64,000 bases of DNA from Alphaproteobacteria bacterium (GCA_016780775.1 JADHLI010000003.1:62001-126000); one strand, 5' to 3'; counted from the first letter of the stretch, positions 25,603 to 37,151 are shown. Made by a program: numbers and translations. Notes: generated by a model not told the origin, from the sequence alone.

Positions 25603-28212
25603 TTAGGCGCTTGCTGCCATTGAAGCTTGGATAATATTAAAATGCAGGCCAAGCGGAACATCTGTTTTTTCAATGATAACCTGTGCGCCATCGCCTATTT
25701 CACCTGCGAGCAGGGCTTCAGCCAGTTTGTTTTGTAGCTCATTTTGCATCACCCTCTTCAAAGGACGGGCGCCATATTGCGGGTCATAGCCCTTATCTGC
25801 TAGCCAGTCGCGCGCGTCTTTATGAAGCTGCAATTGAATATCCCGGTCTGTAAGGCGCGCTTTCAACCGGTTGAATTGAATATCAACAATTGCTCCCATA
25901 TGGTTGCGGCTCAAGCGCTGGAAAAGCAGGATAGAATCGAGCCGGTTTAGGAACTCAGGCCGAAACGCATCTTGAACCTCTTCCATAACCGCATCGCGTG
26001 CTTCATCTACTGAATGTTCATCCGGCAGTGCCAATAAGGGTGCTGAGCCCAGATTGGAGGTTAGCAAAATCATCGTGTTGCGGAAATCAACGCGTCGTCC
26101 CTGACCATCGGTCAAATGCCCATCATCTAGTACCTGCAGCAAAATATTAAAGATATCAGGATGTGCCTTTTCGATTTCATCAAATAAGATTACCTGATAG
26201 GGACGCCGACGAACCGCTTCGGTAAGCGCGCCCCCCTCATCATAGCCGACATATCCCGGAGGCGCGCCAATGAGCCGTGATACAGAATGTTTTTCCATAT
26301 ATTCAGACATATCAAGACGCAAAATAGCCTCTTCATTATCAAACAAGAAATCAGCAAGCGTTTTAGCCATTTCAGTTTTGCCAACGCCCGTTGGTCCAAG
26401 CATTAAAAAGCTGCCAAGTGGCTGATTTGGGTCATTCAGGCCAGCACGGGCGCGTCTTGTTGCATTAGATATCGCATTAATGGCCTCACTCTGGCCGATG
26501 ACACGGCGGCTGAGTACTGTTTCCATATCCAGCAATTTCTTCTCTTCACCTTCCATCATCTTTGCCACAGGTATGCCCGTCCATTGGCTGATAATTTGCG
26601 CGATATGTCTTTGTTCGACCTGCTCCTCTATTAAATCGGATCCAGAAAGCGCCGCCTTAGCCGTTTCAAGATCAGAAATCAGGTTAGGCAGAATAGAATA
26701 AGTAAGCTCGGCTGCTTTTTCTAAATCGCCCTGACGCTGAGAGACTTCCAGATTATATCGGCAATCTTCGATTTTTTGTTGAAGGGCGGCAATCTCTGCC
26801 ATCTGCCGTTTTACGGCATCCCATTTTTTTGTCAGCTCTTGTGATTCTGATGTTAGGGTTTCTAGCTGTTCTTGCAGTTTTCCTAAGCGTTTTTTACTGG
26901 CAGCACTGCCTGCTTCGCGGGTCAGGGCAGCCTGCTCAATTTTCAGCTGCATTATCTGCCTGTCGGTTGCTTCTAGCTGCGGGGGTTTGCTATCAGATTG
27001 AATGCGAATATGGCTGGTAGCTTCATCGACCACATCTATCGCCTTATCCGGCAAGAAACGCTCATTTATATAGCGGTTGGAAAGCTGGGCAGCAGCAACC
27101 AGCGCATCATCTGTGATGCGGATACCATGATGCAGCTCATACTTTTCCTTTAGACCGCGCAGGATGAAAATGGTATCTTCAACCGAAGGCTCACCGACAA
27201 AAACGGTTTGAAAACGGCGCGTTAGTGCGGCATCTGTTTCCACATATTTCCGGTACTCATCCAAGGTTGTGGCGCCAATACAATGTAATTTACCGCGCGC
27301 AAGAGCTGGCTTTAACAAATTAGAGGCATCCATCGCCCCATCTGTTTTGCCAGCACCAACTAGCTGATGCATCTCGTCAATAAAGACGATTATATTGCCT
27401 TCTGCTGCGTCAATTTCATCTAAGACGGATTTTAAGCGTTCCTCAAACTCGCCGCGATATTTAGCCCCTGCGACCAGCGCGCCCATATCTAGCGATAATA
27501 GTGATTTTCCAGACAAGGCTTCAGGAACATCACCTTGCACAATCATCTGAGCAAGGCCTTCTGCAATAGCGGTTTTCCCGACACCCGGCGCGCCAATAAG
27601 CACAGGGTTGTTTTTTGTCCGCCGAGCCAGAATTTGAATAGCACGGCGCACTTCTTCATCACGCCCTATCACTGGATCGAGCTTGCCTTGCATTGCTAAT
27701 GCGGTAAGGTCGGTAGCATATTTAGACAGGCTTTCCATCATTTCATCACTGACGTCGCTGTCGATAGTGCGCCCTTTGCGCTGCTCATCAATGACGCTTT
27801 CCAGCTGTTTTTTCTGGACGCCCGCGGTGCTAAGTAGTTTGGCAGCTGTGCTTTTGCCAGCGCAAATAGCCATCAACATAGCATCTACCGAAATAAAGCT
27901 ATCACCGCGCTGTTTAGTCCAGCTTTCTGCATCAGCAACAATACGGCCCAGCCCGGGGTCAATCTGTAAATTATCCGCACCGCTTCCGGTTACCTCAGGG
28001 AGTTTGGAAAGAGCTGTCTCTAGCTCATCATTCAGCGTATCCATAGCGGCGCCACTCCGCATCAATAGCCGGCTTGCAGCTTGCCCATCATCTTCTAGTA
28101 AAGCCGCTAGAAAATGCAGATCAGTCATGCGTTGATGGTGACGGCGCAACGCAATGGTCTGGGCAGAGCCAAACGCTTTTCTAACGGTTGCGGTAAAATG
28201 TTCTGTGTTCAT
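25603..28212 (-). CDS. clpB: ATP-dependent disaggregase ClpB
   Basis: Hsp100 hexameric disaggregase that pulls proteins out of aggregates together with DnaK. The 869 residues comprise an N-terminal Clp_N domain (1-145), AAA-1 with Walker [16 protein letters not shown] and Walker [16 protein letters not shown], a coiled-coil M domain (about 405-525, [12 protein letters not shown] onward), and AAA-2 with [15 protein letters not shown] and [14 protein letters not shown]. The M domain separates it from ClpA and ClpC. GAGGAG precedes the ATG. The 296-base spacer before the TPP enzyme gene should carry its promoter; I could not find a convincing heat-shock consensus. Confidence 0.97.
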   Translation of the reverse strand: MNTEHFTATVRKAFGSAQTIALRRHHQRMTDLHFLAALLEDDGQAASRLLMRSGAAMDTLNDELETALSKLPEVTGSGADNLQIDPGLGRIVADAESWTKQRGDSFISVDAMLMAICAGKSTAAKLLSTAGVQKKQLESVIDEQRKGRTIDSDVSDEMMESLSKYATDLTALAMQGKLDPVIGRDEEVRRAIQILARRTKNNPVLIGAPGVGKTAIAEGLAQMIVQGDVPEALSGKSLLSLDMGALVAGAKYRGEFEERLKSVLDEIDAAEGNIIVFIDEMHQLVGAGKTDGAMDASNLLKPALARGKLHCIGATTLDEYRKYVETDAALTRRFQTVFVGEPSVEDTIFILRGLKEKYELHHGIRITDDALVAAAQLSNRYINERFLPDKAIDVVDEATSHIRIQSDSKPPQLEATDRQIMQLKIEQAALTREAGSAASKKRLGKLQEQLETLTSESQELTKKWDAVKRQMAEIAALQQKIEDCRYNLEVSQRQGDLEKAAELTYSILPNLISDLETAKAALSGSDLIEEQVEQRHIAQIISQWTGIPVAKMMEGEEKKLLDMETVLSRRVIGQSEAINAISNATRRARAGLNDPNQPLGSFLMLGPTGVGKTEMAKTLADFLFDNEEAILRLDMSEYMEKHSVSRLIGAPPGYVGYDEGGALTEAVRRRPYQVILFDEIEKAHPDIFNILLQVLDDGHLTDGQGRRVDFRNTMILLTSNLGSAPLLALPDEHSVDEARDAVMEEVQDAFRPEFLNRLDSILLFQRLSRNHMGAIVDIQFNRLKARLTDRDIQLQLHKDARDWLADKGYDPQYGARPLKRVMQNELQNKLAEALLAGEIGDGAQVIIEKTDVPLGLHFNIIQASMAASA

Positions 28213-28508
28213 CTTATACTCCTCACATCAAGAAGCTTCTGCCTTTATGTCTCTAAGCGCAATTGCTTCTGTTATTGATAATGAAGTCCTACATTAACAT
28301 TTTGCAGGGGCAAGAATGAAAACCCGCCAACATGCGGCATCTTCTTTTTGCTCTCGCCTGCAAACAAGGCTGTGATATGACCACCAACATTGCTTGCCAA
28401 TCATAAAACATGTGGGAAGTGACTTCTCTGCTTTCAAGGCTTGTCAATCATACAAGTGTGCCGATAAGCTAAAAATAGCGTTTTCAATAATTAAGGGGAG
28501 AGAAGATA

Positions 28509-30173
28509 GTGAGCCCATCATCACGTACAGGCGGAGAGCTTCTGGTAGAATGTTTATCTAATTTAGGTGTCACAACAAGTTTTGGTGTGCCGGGGGAGTC
28601 CTATTTGGCTGTTCTGGATGCGTTATATGATGCTGATATCAAATTTACCCTCTGCCGCCATGAAAGTGCAGCTGGGTTTGCAGCTGCGGCTTGGGGAAAG
28701 CTGACCGGAAGCCCCGGTATCGGGTTTGTTACTCGTGGGCCGGGCGCAACAAACGCCTCAATTGGGGTGCATACTGCGATGCAAGATAGCTCACCAATGA
28801 TATTATTTATTGGCCAAGTTGGCGTAAATGATAAGGGGCGTGAAGCTTTTCAGGAGGTGGATTATCGCGCCTTTTTTACCCCGCTTGCAAAATGGGCAAC
28901 GGAAATTGATAACCCAGATAGAATTCCAGAGATTATTAGCCGTGCATGGCATATTGCGCTTTCTGGGCGTCCAGGGCCAGTAGTGGTGGCACTGCCAGAA
29001 GATATGCTAACAACCTCAACTTATTCTGAGCCATGCCAGCGCGTAACAATTGCTGAGGCAGGGGTGGATACTGGCGTGCTGGAACAGGCTTTGGAGATGC
29101 TATCCGCAGCAGAAAACCCGCTGATAATCGCAGGTGGTGGCGGCTGGAATGCGGCCGGCAAAAAAGCGTTGCAGAGTTTTGCTGAAAGCCAGAATATAGC
29201 GGTTTCCGCTGCTTTTCGCTACCATGATGTAATTGATAATCACAGCCCTGTTTATATCGGGGATGCAGGCGTTGGGATGGCGCCGCATATTTCTGCAGCG
29301 ATGCGGGAGGCTGATGTCATTCTGGCCTTAAATATCCGTCTAGGAGAGGGAACAACACAAGCTTGGACATTGCTAGATGTTCCTTATGCAAAACAAAAAA
29401 TCATCCATGTGCATGCCTCTGATTTAGAAATTGGTAAAATATATCATCCGGCTTTATCCGTGCATGCAGGGCCTAATCAATTCGCTATGGAACTCGCAAG
29501 CCAATCGGTAAGCGATGCCAAGCTATCTGCGCGCAAGGCCTTTATAAAGAAGAATAGAGAAGCATATATCGCATCACTGCGTCCTGCTGCCCAAGATAGC
29601 CCAGTTGATATGTCCGCTATCATGGCGATATTGCAAGACAAGCTAGATGAGGATGCCATCCTAACCAACGGGGCAGGGAATTTTGCCCTCTGGCCGAATA
29701 AGGCGTTTTGTTTCGGCCCAAGGCAGCGATTATTGGCACCCCAAAGTGGGGCAATGGGCTATGGCTTGCCTGCAGCGATTGCAGCAGGGGTTGCCCATCC
29801 CGGCAGGCAGGTTGTGTGTTTTGCAGGGGATGGTGACATCCAGATGTGTATCGCTGAGCTTGGCACGGCTGTTCAGGCAGGGGCTAAGCTGCTGATTATC
29901 GTGCTGAATAACGGTTCTTATGGTACTATCCGGATGCATCAGGAACGCGACTATCCTGACCGGATTTCTGGAACTAATCTTTATAATCCTGATTTTGCGG
30001 CAGTAGCACAGGCCTATGGTATGGCAGGCTTCACGGTCGCAAAAACAGATGCTTTTGAAGCTGCTTTTGATCGCGCTGTTACCGCTGAAAATGGTGCGGT
30101 GATAGAGCTGGACATCAATGTAGATGCGATAACGCCGCGTACTACCCTGACCAAATTACGCAAAAAGGGCTAG
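28509..30173 (+). CDS. Thiamine-diphosphate enzyme, acetolactate synthase large-subunit-like
   Basis: TPP-dependent enzyme of 554 residues that probably decarboxylates a 2-oxoacid. The N-terminal PYR domain keeps the activating glutamate in LCRHESAAGFAAA; the central domain binds the cofactor nucleotide; the C-terminal PP domain has the GDGDIQMC...NN diphosphate motif. The start is GTG 28509 with GGGGAG eight bases upstream. No regulatory ilvN subunit follows, so a role in branched-chain synthesis is not assured. Retention of the glutamate argues against glyoxylate carboligase, which has valine there. Other options are oxalyl-CoA decarboxylase-like or benzoylformate decarboxylase-like activity. 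Confidence 0.85.
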   Translation: MSPSSRTGGELLVECLSNLGVTTSFGVPGESYLAVLDALYDADIKFTLCRHESAAGFAAAAWGKLTGSPGIGFVTRGPGATNASIGVHTAMQDSSPMILFIGQVGVNDKGREAFQEVDYRAFFTPLAKWATEIDNPDRIPEIISRAWHIALSGRPGPVVVALPEDMLTTSTYSEPCQRVTIAEAGVDTGVLEQALEMLSAAENPLIIAGGGGWNAAGKKALQSFAESQNIAVSAAFRYHDVIDNHSPVYIGDAGVGMAPHISAAMREADVILALNIRLGEGTTQAWTLLDVPYAKQKIIHVHASDLEIGKIYHPALSVHAGPNQFAMELASQSVSDAKLSARKAFIKKNREAYIASLRPAAQDSPVDMSAIMAILQDKLDEDAILTNGAGNFALWPNKAFCFGPRQRLLAPQSGAMGYGLPAAIAAGVAHPGRQVVCFAGDGDIQMCIAELGTAVQAGAKLLIIVLNNGSYGTIRMHQERDYPDRISGTNLYNPDFAAVAQAYGMAGFTVAKTDAFEAAFDRAVTAENGAVIELDINVDAITPRTTLTKLRKKG

Positions 30174-30198
30174 CGGCTGTTTATAATCTGGTAATCTG

Positions 30199-32388
30199 CT
30201 AGCCTGCGGCTTTGGATAAGCGGTCATTGCGATAATTATGCATACGCATTAAATTATCCGTGGCCGCGTCCAGCGTTTTAGTAGCGGCTTCGGGAATGGC
30301 GGTGCCAGGTCCAAAAATGGCAGCTACGCCAGCATCATATAGATATTGATAATCCTGTTGCGGAATAATACCTCCGCAGATGACCAGAATATCCTCAGCC
30401 CCTTTTGCCTTTAATGTTTCCACCAGTTCTGGCAACAAAGTTTTATGCCCAGCTGCGAGCGAGGAAACACCAATAATATGCGCGCCCATATCAATAGCGC
30501 TTTGGGCCGCTTCTTCGGGGGTTTGGAATAGCGTACCAACGCGCACATCCATGCCAAAATCGCCAAAGGCAGAGGAAATTACCTTTGCGCCCCTGTCATG
30601 GCCATCCTGACCAAGCTTGGCCATATATAAAATAGGGGCCTCTTTTGCCTCGTCACAAAAGCGGCTAAAGGCGTTTTCAACTGCATCAATTTCAGGCGCA
30701 CTGCCATAGGTCTGGCGATAGATATCACGTACCGTTTCCTGCTTGCCTGTATAGCGGCCAAAAACCGCCTCCAGTGCCGACGATAGCTCACCCACTGATG
30801 CCCGTGCCCGCATGGCATCAATGCTTAAGGCTAGCAAATTACCGCTATTATTTCTCGCAGCTTCCTGAAGCGCTGAAAGGCTAGCTTTTACAGCTTCATC
30901 GTCCCGACTTGCTCTAATTTCATCAAGGGATTTTGTCTGGCCGGACCGCACCGCATCATTATCGATATCAAGTACCTCAACCGCACTATCCTCATCAGGG
31001 CGATATTTATTTACCCCCACAATGACATCCTCGCCATTATCAATACGGGCTTGCCGCGCGGTTGCCATTTTTTCTATTTCGCGCTTTGGAAATCCCTCTA
31101 ATACCGCATCGGTCATGCCGCCCATATCTTGGATATCGTTTATCAGCGCATCTGCTTTATGAATTAGCTCTGCTGTAAGGTTTTCTACGTAATAAGACCC
31201 TGCAAGCGGGTCAACAGTGTCGGTGATACCGGTTTCATGTTGCAGGATAAGCTGGGTATTGCGCGCAATACGAGCCGAAAAATCAGTTGGCAGGCCAATG
31301 GCCTCATCGAACGAATTTGTATGCAAAGACTGGGTGCCACCAAGAGCGGCTGCCATCGCTTCGATAGTGGTGCGGATAACGTTATTATAGGGGTCTTGTT
31401 CGGCAAGGCTAGCACCAGATGTCTGGCAATGCGTGCGAAGCATCAGCGATTTTTGGTTTTCAGGCTGGAATAATTTTTCTATCCAACGCGCCCAAAGCGT
31501 TCGCGCTGCCCGTAATTTTGCCGCCTCCATAAAGAAATTCATACCAATACAGAAAAAGAACGATAGGCGCGGGGCAAAATCATCCACATCCAGCCCTTTT
31601 GCTTTGGCTGCTTTTACATATTCCAGACCATCGGCAAGGGTAAAAGCCAACTCCTGAACCAAATTGGCACCAGCTTCCTGCATATGATAGCCAGATATGG
31701 AAATAGAGTTGAATTTTGGCATATGCTGGGCAGTATGGGCAATAATATCCGCCACAATCCGCATCGAGGGTTCAGGTGGATAAATATAGGTATTACGCAC
31801 CATGAATTCTTTTAAGATATCGTTCTGGATTGTGCCAGACAAAGCAGCTTGCGATACCCCTTGCTCTTCACCAGCAACAATAAAGGCAGATAGCACGGGA
31901 AGAACGGCTCCATTCATGGTCATGGAAACGCTCATATCTTGCAAAGGGATACCGGCAAATAGGCGCTTCATATCCTCAACTGTGTCAATGGCCACGCCAG
32001 CCTTGCCCACATCACCGCGTACCCGTGCATGATCTGAATCATAGCCTCTGTGCGTTGCAAGATCAAAAGCAACAGACAGGCCTTTCTGGCCAGCCTTTAA
32101 GGCTTTATGGAAAAACTTATTTGTTTCTTCTGCTGTAGAGAAACCAGCATATTGGCGGATTGTCCATGGCCGAACGGTATACATGGTGGCACGCGGCCCT
32201 CTGGTAAAGGGCGCTTCTCCTGGCAAGCTGCCAAGATGTTCCAAACCTTCCAGATCTGCTTCGGTGTAAAGCGGAGCAATATCAATGCCTTCAGCAGTTT
32301 TGGTTGCAATCGTCTCTAAATCGCGTCCTTTTAGCTCTGCTGAAGCTTGTTTTGCCCATTGCAACTTTTTGTCATGCTTTTCGGTCAT
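30199..32388 (-). CDS. Methylmalonyl-CoA mutase
   Basis: Adenosylcobalamin enzyme that interconverts methylmalonyl-CoA and succinyl-CoA, feeding propionate carbon into the TCA cycle. The single 729-residue chain carries the TIM-barrel substrate domain ([23 protein letters not shown], then [23 protein letters not shown]) and a C-terminal B12-binding domain with the cobalt-ligand motif [10 protein letters not shown]. Both are intact, so it is the catalytic chain of the homodimer or heterodimer alpha type. The usual chaperone GTPase MeaB and the epimerase are not in the window. Propionyl units could arise from odd-chain or DMSP-derived acids. Confidence 0.95.
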   Translation of the reverse strand: MTEKHDKKLQWAKQASAELKGRDLETIATKTAEGIDIAPLYTEADLEGLEHLGSLPGEAPFTRGPRATMYTVRPWTIRQYAGFSTAEETNKFFHKALKAGQKGLSVAFDLATHRGYDSDHARVRGDVGKAGVAIDTVEDMKRLFAGIPLQDMSVSMTMNGAVLPVLSAFIVAGEEQGVSQAALSGTIQNDILKEFMVRNTYIYPPEPSMRIVADIIAHTAQHMPKFNSISISGYHMQEAGANLVQELAFTLADGLEYVKAAKAKGLDVDDFAPRLSFFFCIGMNFFMEAAKLRAARTLWARWIEKLFQPENQKSLMLRTHCQTSGASLAEQDPYNNVIRTTIEAMAAALGGTQSLHTNSFDEAIGLPTDFSARIARNTQLILQHETGITDTVDPLAGSYYVENLTAELIHKADALINDIQDMGGMTDAVLEGFPKREIEKMATARQARIDNGEDVIVGVNKYRPDEDSAVEVLDIDNDAVRSGQTKSLDEIRASRDDEAVKASLSALQEAARNNSGNLLALSIDAMRARASVGELSSALEAVFGRYTGKQETVRDIYRQTYGSAPEIDAVENAFSRFCDEAKEAPILYMAKLGQDGHDRGAKVISSAFGDFGMDVRVGTLFQTPEEAAQSAIDMGAHIIGVSSLAAGHKTLLPELVETLKAKGAEDILVICGGIIPQQDYQYLYDAGVAAIFGPGTAIPEAATKTLDAATDNLMRMHNYRNDRLSKAAG

Positions 32389-32598
32389 GAGGCACCCTTT
32401 GGCACTCTGGTCTTTTGCTTGATGAGATTAGGATAGCAAATATGCGCACAAATTTCGAGTGTCAAGAAGGCTAGATCCTAGCAAAAGGGGTGTTTTTACA
32501 TACCATCTTTACATTTGGCTATCGCTTGCCTCATGGTCATCAAAGAGGGGGCGAATATATTTTTGTCTCTTACGTATCTTTTTTGGCGTATTATACAC

Positions 32599-33489
32599 AT
32601 GTTCCCTATCTTAGGTTTTCTCTCCAAGCTCTCTTACCGTCAGCAAGGCTTTTTGCTGATGGTAGTGGCTGCCTTTTGCTCTCCAACTTTGGATGTAATG
32701 GCAAAATATCTGTTGCAAAGCCAGCCCGTGATGCAGGTGGTTTGGGCGCGCTATACAGGCCAGTTTATCTTTATCCTGTGCTTATTTGCCCCGCGCTTAA
32801 AAACTGTTGTACGCACACAATTTCCGCGCTTGCAGTTTGTGCGGTCTGCCGCCTTGTTTGGCGCTACCTTCTTTTTCTATCTTAGTTTGCGTTATCTTGA
32901 TCAGGGGCAAGCCGCAGCTATTTTCATGGTTGCGCCCTTGCTGATTACGGTACTAGCCGTGTTGTTTTTAGCAGAAAAAATAGGCATTCGAAGAGGGGTC
33001 AGCGTCATTGGCGGATTTATTGGTGCGCTAGTTATTATCCAGCCCCATTCTGATATTTTTACCCCCGCATCCTTGCTCCCCCTAGCCGCCGCCAGCTTTT
33101 ATGCCAGCTATTCTATTTTAACGCGCAAGCTGGGTGACGCCGAAAGCCCGCACACAACCTTGTTTTTCACAGCTGGTTTCGGGGCAGTTTGTACGAGCAT
33201 TCTGCTGCCCTTTATCTGGGTTGCGCCAGCACAAGCAACAGATATTATCCTGATGGCGAGCATGTCTTTGTTTGGCGGCATCGGTCATTATGCAGTAATT
33301 TTATCCCTGCAACGTGTTGAGGCAAGTGAAACGGCACCGCTGAATTATCTAGCTGTTGTATTCGCTATGTTTTGGGGCTTCATGGTGTTTGCTGAAATTC
33401 CGTCAATGGCCACACTTGGCGGGGCGGTAATAATTATCGGCTCTGGATTATATTTATGGCGGCGGGAAAAAATAGTCAAAAAGGCCTAA
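32599..33489 (+). CDS. EamA/DMT family transporter (3)
   Basis: 296-residue transporter with ten hydrophobic segments and two EamA repeats. The first repeat ends with QGQAAAIFMVAPLLITVLAVLFLAEKIGIRRG, and the second with ETAPLNYLAVVFAMFWGFMVFAEIPSMATLGGAVIIIGSGLYLWRRE. The frame extends upstream to 32515, but ATG 32599 gives a normal N-terminus before the first helix. No strong ribosome site is seen. It is divergent from methylmalonyl-CoA mutase. Substrate unknown. Confidence 0.87.
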   Translation: MFPILGFLSKLSYRQQGFLLMVVAAFCSPTLDVMAKYLLQSQPVMQVVWARYTGQFIFILCLFAPRLKTVVRTQFPRLQFVRSAALFGATFFFYLSLRYLDQGQAAAIFMVAPLLITVLAVLFLAEKIGIRRGVSVIGGFIGALVIIQPHSDIFTPASLLPLAAASFYASYSILTRKLGDAESPHTTLFFTAGFGAVCTSILLPFIWVAPAQATDIILMASMSLFGGIGHYAVILSLQRVEASETAPLNYLAVVFAMFWGFMVFAEIPSMATLGGAVIIIGSGLYLWRREKIVKKA

Positions 33490-33623
33490 AATCAAAAAGC
33501 AGAGAAGAATAGGGGTGGTTTTTTAGCGTTTATCGCATCATATGATAAAGGGGGTTTTCAATTCCCGCCGCGCTTTGTACTTTTGAGCCAGACAAGCGCA
33601 GAACCGATTTTGAGGATATTATC

Positions 33624-34844
33624 ATGGATAGCATTGCAGAGCCACTCGCCAAGCCGAAAACCAAAGCTGTATTTGACTGGGCAGATCCGTTTGGCCTTGA
33701 GGCGCAGTTAAGCGAAGAAGAGCGGATGGTCAGAGATACCGCCAAAGCGTATGCCGATGAAAAATTGATGCCGCGGATTATCGAAGCTTTTCGGGAAGAA
33801 AAAACAGATATAGAAATTTTCCGTGAGATGGGTGCGCTTGGCCTGCTGGGTATAACAGTCGGTGAGAATTATGGCGGGGCAGGGATGAGCCATGTCTGTT
33901 ATGGTCTGGTCGCCCGTGAGGTAGAACGAATTGATTCTGGCTACCGCTCAATGCTGTCCGTGCAATCCTCGCTCGTGATGCATCCTATCGAAGCCTTTGG
34001 CAGTGAAGTGCAAAAACAGCGTTATCTGCCGAAGCTGGCGACTGGGGAACTTATTGGTTGTTTTGGGTTAACCGAAGCTGATGCGGGCTCTGATCCCGGC
34101 TCTATGCGCACAACGGCACGCAAGACCGATAAGGGCTATGTGCTGAACGGCTCGAAAATGTGGATATCTAATGCGCCTCTTGCAGATGTTTTTGTTATTT
34201 GGGCAAAGTCAGATGCACATGATGGCAAGATCAAAGGCTTTGTTCTGGAAAAGGGTATGAAGGGGCTGTCCGCTGACCCTATAAAGGGTAAGCTATCCCT
34301 GCGCGCCTCAATCACTGGCTCTATCAGTATGGATGAGGTTGAGGTTTCTGAAGACGCTCTATTGCCCCATGTGGAAGGTCTGAAAGGGCCATTTAGTTGT
34401 TTGAACAAGGCACGTTTTGGCATTAGCTGGGGCGTAATGGGCGCCGCAGAATTTTGCTGGCATGCTGCGCGCACCTATACGCTAGAGCGCAAGCAATTTA
34501 ACCGGCCACTAGCTGCAAACCAGCTTATCCAGCTAAAGCTAGCGGATATGCAGACAGAGATTGGTATCGGCCTGCAATCGGTATTACGCGTAGGCAGAAT
34601 GCTGGATGAGGGCACTTGTGCGCCGGAGCTAATATCCCTTGTAAAGCGTAATAGCTGCGGCAAGGCACTGACTATTGCCCGCACAGCACGTGATATGCAT
34701 GGCGGGAACGGCATCTCAGAAGAATATCATGTGATGCGGCACTTAATGAATCTGGAAACCGTCAACACTTATGAAGGCACACACGATGTGCATGCATTGA
34801 TATTGGGGCGGGCGCAAACAGGCTTACAGGCCTTTTCTGGCTAG
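33624..34844 (+). CDS. Acyl-CoA dehydrogenase, glutaryl-CoA dehydrogenase type
   Basis: Flavoprotein of 406 residues. It resembles GcdH, which oxidises and decarboxylates glutaryl-CoA to crotonyl-CoA in lysine and tryptophan breakdown. GcdH-like features: [20 protein letters not shown] at the start, the arginine in [16 protein letters not shown], the FAD loop [16 protein letters not shown], and the catalytic glutamate in [23 protein letters not shown] precedes the ATG. The crotonyl-CoA product could enter the FadJ-type and thiolase steps encoded at 7981-11148. Confidence 0.87.
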   Translation: MDSIAEPLAKPKTKAVFDWADPFGLEAQLSEEERMVRDTAKAYADEKLMPRIIEAFREEKTDIEIFREMGALGLLGITVGENYGGAGMSHVCYGLVAREVERIDSGYRSMLSVQSSLVMHPIEAFGSEVQKQRYLPKLATGELIGCFGLTEADAGSDPGSMRTTARKTDKGYVLNGSKMWISNAPLADVFVIWAKSDAHDGKIKGFVLEKGMKGLSADPIKGKLSLRASITGSISMDEVEVSEDALLPHVEGLKGPFSCLNKARFGISWGVMGAAEFCWHAARTYTLERKQFNRPLAANQLIQLKLADMQTEIGIGLQSVLRVGRMLDEGTCAPELISLVKRNSCGKALTIARTARDMHGGNGISEEYHVMRHLMNLETVNTYEGTHDVHALILGRAQTGLQAFSG

Positions 34845-34898
34845 AACCGCTGGCTAACCCTTGAGGGGTAACTCTTGAAGCTAAAATCTATATCTAAC

Positions 34899-36077
34899 CT
34901 AGGCTAGAAAAAACCAGCCATAGGAAATGAGTAAGGCAGGGATAGCAGAATAAAGGGTTGCCATCACCGCAGCGCCCGGTGCTAGTGCAATCGCTGGAAA
35001 TAATGCATCTCCATCATTACTAATCGCATTACCTATTTGCGCGGATAGCGGCAGATAGCCAGAAAGATATAGGGTCGTGACTAAAATTTGCGCCCCGCAT
35101 CCGGGAATAAAGCCAATAAGCACAGCGATAAGCGGGGCAAATGCCGCCACAGAGGTAAATAAGGATTTCAGGTCAATGCCCGTGAGATGGATAGCGACTT
35201 CAAATAATAGAAAAGCAAATATAACCCAGCTGGTAACAAAATTTGTATCCGCAATCGTACGCCGAATAATCGTTTCGTTTTCAGCGCCAGCTATATCTGT
35301 CTTTTGTTTGCGTAGTTGAGGGAGCAAACGCGGCAAAGCCCACATCCCAAAACAAAGCATACCGCCAATAAAGCCTAGTAAGCTAGCAGGAGCAGGGATG
35401 TTTTCAGTAGCCAATATCGCATCCACATCTATTTGAAATGCTAGCATGAGGCCTAAAATAAGCCCGGGTGCAAAAATAAGCATCCAAACCTTATCTAGAA
35501 CTGGGTTAGAAAAATCTTCATGTTCAGGGTCGGATAAATCTGGATGGCTGGCAGGGCTCGTATTTTTAGGGCGCATAAAATCTGGCCCATGGATGGCATC
35601 AACGATATATCCGGTGATAACACCTACCCCAAACCCTAGTCCGATAATAAAAAGTCCGGTTAATGGTTCTTTGGCTAATAATAAAAAAGCAGCGTCCCCC
35701 ATTGTCGCCGTTAACGTTGCTAAAACTGAGCCAAAACTCAAGCGCCCAGATACATATTTAGTCACCACAATGATAGCGCCGCCACAGCCAGGTAATGCCC
35801 CAAGTGCAGCGGCCAACGGGACCTGCCATTTGCCTGATTCTGCTAGTGCGGTGGTCAAATCAAACTTGAACGCCCGCTCGGCCATAAAAAACAGTAACAA
35901 GGTGCCAGCAACAAAAGTAGATACTTGCAGATAGGCGTCTGCAATCGCAGCAAACATTACATCAAACAAGCTGAGGTCATATAAAAGGGCGGCACAAAAT
36001 CCCGCAACAATCGCTAGAAGCGGCAAATTCATACGCCGCTCAGTTTTTGCATCGGTGACGATATTTGCCGTTGTCAT
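34899..36077 (-). CDS. Ten-helix putative metal exporter (ArsP_2-like)
   Basis: 392-residue integral membrane protein from ATG 36077, chosen for the AAGGGA site upstream; the longer frame from 36122 is less likely. It has two homologous halves, each with a cysteine-glycine motif at a membrane edge: GALPGCGGAIIVVTKYVSGRLSFG and GFIPGCGAQILVTTLYLSGYLPLS. An acidic, histidine-containing loop (SHPDLSDPEHEDF) lies between them. This matches what I know of the putative 10TM heavy-metal exporter family, some of which are annotated as manganese transporters. A palindrome at 36163-36176 lies upstream and may be a metal-responsive operator. Metal specificity is unknown. Confidence 0.7.
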   Translation of the reverse strand: MTTANIVTDAKTERRMNLPLLAIVAGFCAALLYDLSLFDVMFAAIADAYLQVSTFVAGTLLLFFMAERAFKFDLTTALAESGKWQVPLAAALGALPGCGGAIIVVTKYVSGRLSFGSVLATLTATMGDAAFLLLAKEPLTGLFIIGLGFGVGVITGYIVDAIHGPDFMRPKNTSPASHPDLSDPEHEDFSNPVLDKVWMLIFAPGLILGLMLAFQIDVDAILATENIPAPASLLGFIGGMLCFGMWALPRLLPQLRKQKTDIAGAENETIIRRTIADTNFVTSWVIFAFLLFEVAIHLTGIDLKSLFTSVAAFAPLIAVLIGFIPGCGAQILVTTLYLSGYLPLSAQIGNAISNDGDALFPAIALAPGAAVMATLYSAIPALLISYGWFFLA

Positions 36078-36162
36078 GCAGTTTCCCTTGGATAAATAAT
36101 TGTGCTTTAACAGAAATGCCATTTTGGCGTCTGTGCTTTAGCCAAAACAGTGCCACCTTTAG

Positions 36163-36176
36163 AAGTTTGCAAACTT
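36163..36176. promoter_or_regulatory. Perfect 14-base palindrome, candidate operator
   Basis: AAGTTTGCAAACTT reads the same on both strands. It lies in the 258-base spacer between the divergent metal-exporter-like gene (start 36077) and fpr (start 36336), where a dimeric regulator could act on either or both. A Fur/Mur-type site is a guess based on the neighbouring exporter. Confidence 0.4.
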
Positions 36177-36263
36177 ATCACAATAATTAATAGGCTTATG
36201 AAGTTAGTCAAGGCTAATTTGGAGAAAAATTTGTTTCAATACCTGTAAAATGTAGGCTTTTGA

Positions 36264-36292
36264 TTGACATTTTGGAGTAGGTTTCACATGTA
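36264..36292 (+). promoter_or_regulatory. Candidate promoter of fpr
   Basis: A perfect TTGACA at 36264-36269 is followed after 17 bases by CATGTA at 36287-36292, a weak -10. It is about 44 bases before the fpr ATG. Confidence 0.4.
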
Positions 36293-36335
36293 AGGGTCAT
36301 TAGAGGTGGCCGCTCATGGCCACGGAGGTACAAAT

Positions 36336-37151
36336 ATGTCCCAAACAGCTGAAAACATGTCGTTCCCGATTGTCGATGGAACAATGCCAGATGCGGTGCG
36401 TGTTCTAGAGGTTAGACATTGGACAGATAGACTGTTTTCCTTTGAGGTAGAACGCCCCCAAAGTTTCCGCTTTCGCTCTGGCGAATTTGTTATGATAGGT
36501 CTTTTGAATGAAGCTGGCCGTCCGTTGTTGCGCGCCTATTCTATTGCTTCCCCATTTTGGGAAGAAAGTTTGAGCTTTTATTCGATAAAGGTGCAGGATG
36601 GTCCGCTTACTTCGCGTTTGCAGCATATTCGGAGCGGCGATTACATTTTGATGAAGACCAAACCTACCGGCACGCTGGTGCTGGATGCGTTATTGCCAGG
36701 CAAGCGCTGTTATCTGGTTTCCACAGGTACTGGGGTTGCGCCTTTTGCCTCTCTTCTTTGTGACCCAGAGTTATATGAGCGTTTTGATCAAGTGATTTTA
36801 ACCCATACCTGTCGTGAGATAGCCGAGTTAGGCTTTAGTATGGAGCTAGTTGCGCGCACCAAAGGTGACCCGCTTATTAGTGAAATAGCTGCAGAAAAGC
36901 TGGTTTATTTTCCTACAACCACGCGTGAAAGCTATCCGCATATGGGACGCATTACCAATCTGATGGAAAGTGGGGCGTTGTTTGATAGCCTCAGCCTGCC
37001 GCATTTATCATTGGGCGAGGATAGGGTAATGATTTGTGGCTCGATGAATATGAACCAAGATATGAAACAACTTTGCTTGGATGCAGGGCTACAGGAGGGG
37101 GCAAATTCTGCGCCTGGTCATTTTGTTCTTGAAAAAGCGTTTGTCGGCTAG
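36336..37151 (+). CDS. fpr: Ferredoxin/flavodoxin-NADP+ reductase
   Basis: FAD enzyme of 271 residues that passes electrons between NADPH and ferredoxin or flavodoxin. The FAD motif is RAYSIASPFWEESL, the NADP site is STGTGVAPFASLL, and the C-terminus is EKAFVG, typical of the bacterial subclass that ends in a short aromatic tail. The start at ATG 36336 is set by GGAGGT at 36324; the GTG frame from 36306 is probably leader. A flavodoxin-like protein is encoded at 42568-43026. It converges on the HAD phosphatase gene with no gap. Confidence 0.92.
   Translation: MSQTAENMSFPIVDGTMPDAVRVLEVRHWTDRLFSFEVERPQSFRFRSGEFVMIGLLNEAGRPLLRAYSIASPFWEESLSFYSIKVQDGPLTSRLQHIRSGDYILMKTKPTGTLVLDALLPGKRCYLVSTGTGVAPFASLLCDPELYERFDQVILTHTCREIAELGFSMELVARTKGDPLISEIAAEKLVYFPTTTRESYPHMGRITNLMESGALFDSLSLPHLSLGEDRVMICGSMNMNQDMKQLCLDAGLQEGANSAPGHFVLEKAFVG

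Noticed and set aside
28213-28330. RpoH promoter upstream of clpB
   Set aside because: A CTTGCC near 28309-28314 on the minus strand has no -10 match at a usable distance.
28509-30173. TPP enzyme as glyoxylate carboligase (Gcl), to match the hydroxypyruvate isomerase
   Set aside because: It keeps the glutamate in RHESAA; Gcl has valine there. Length and context also do not fit a gcl-hyi operon.
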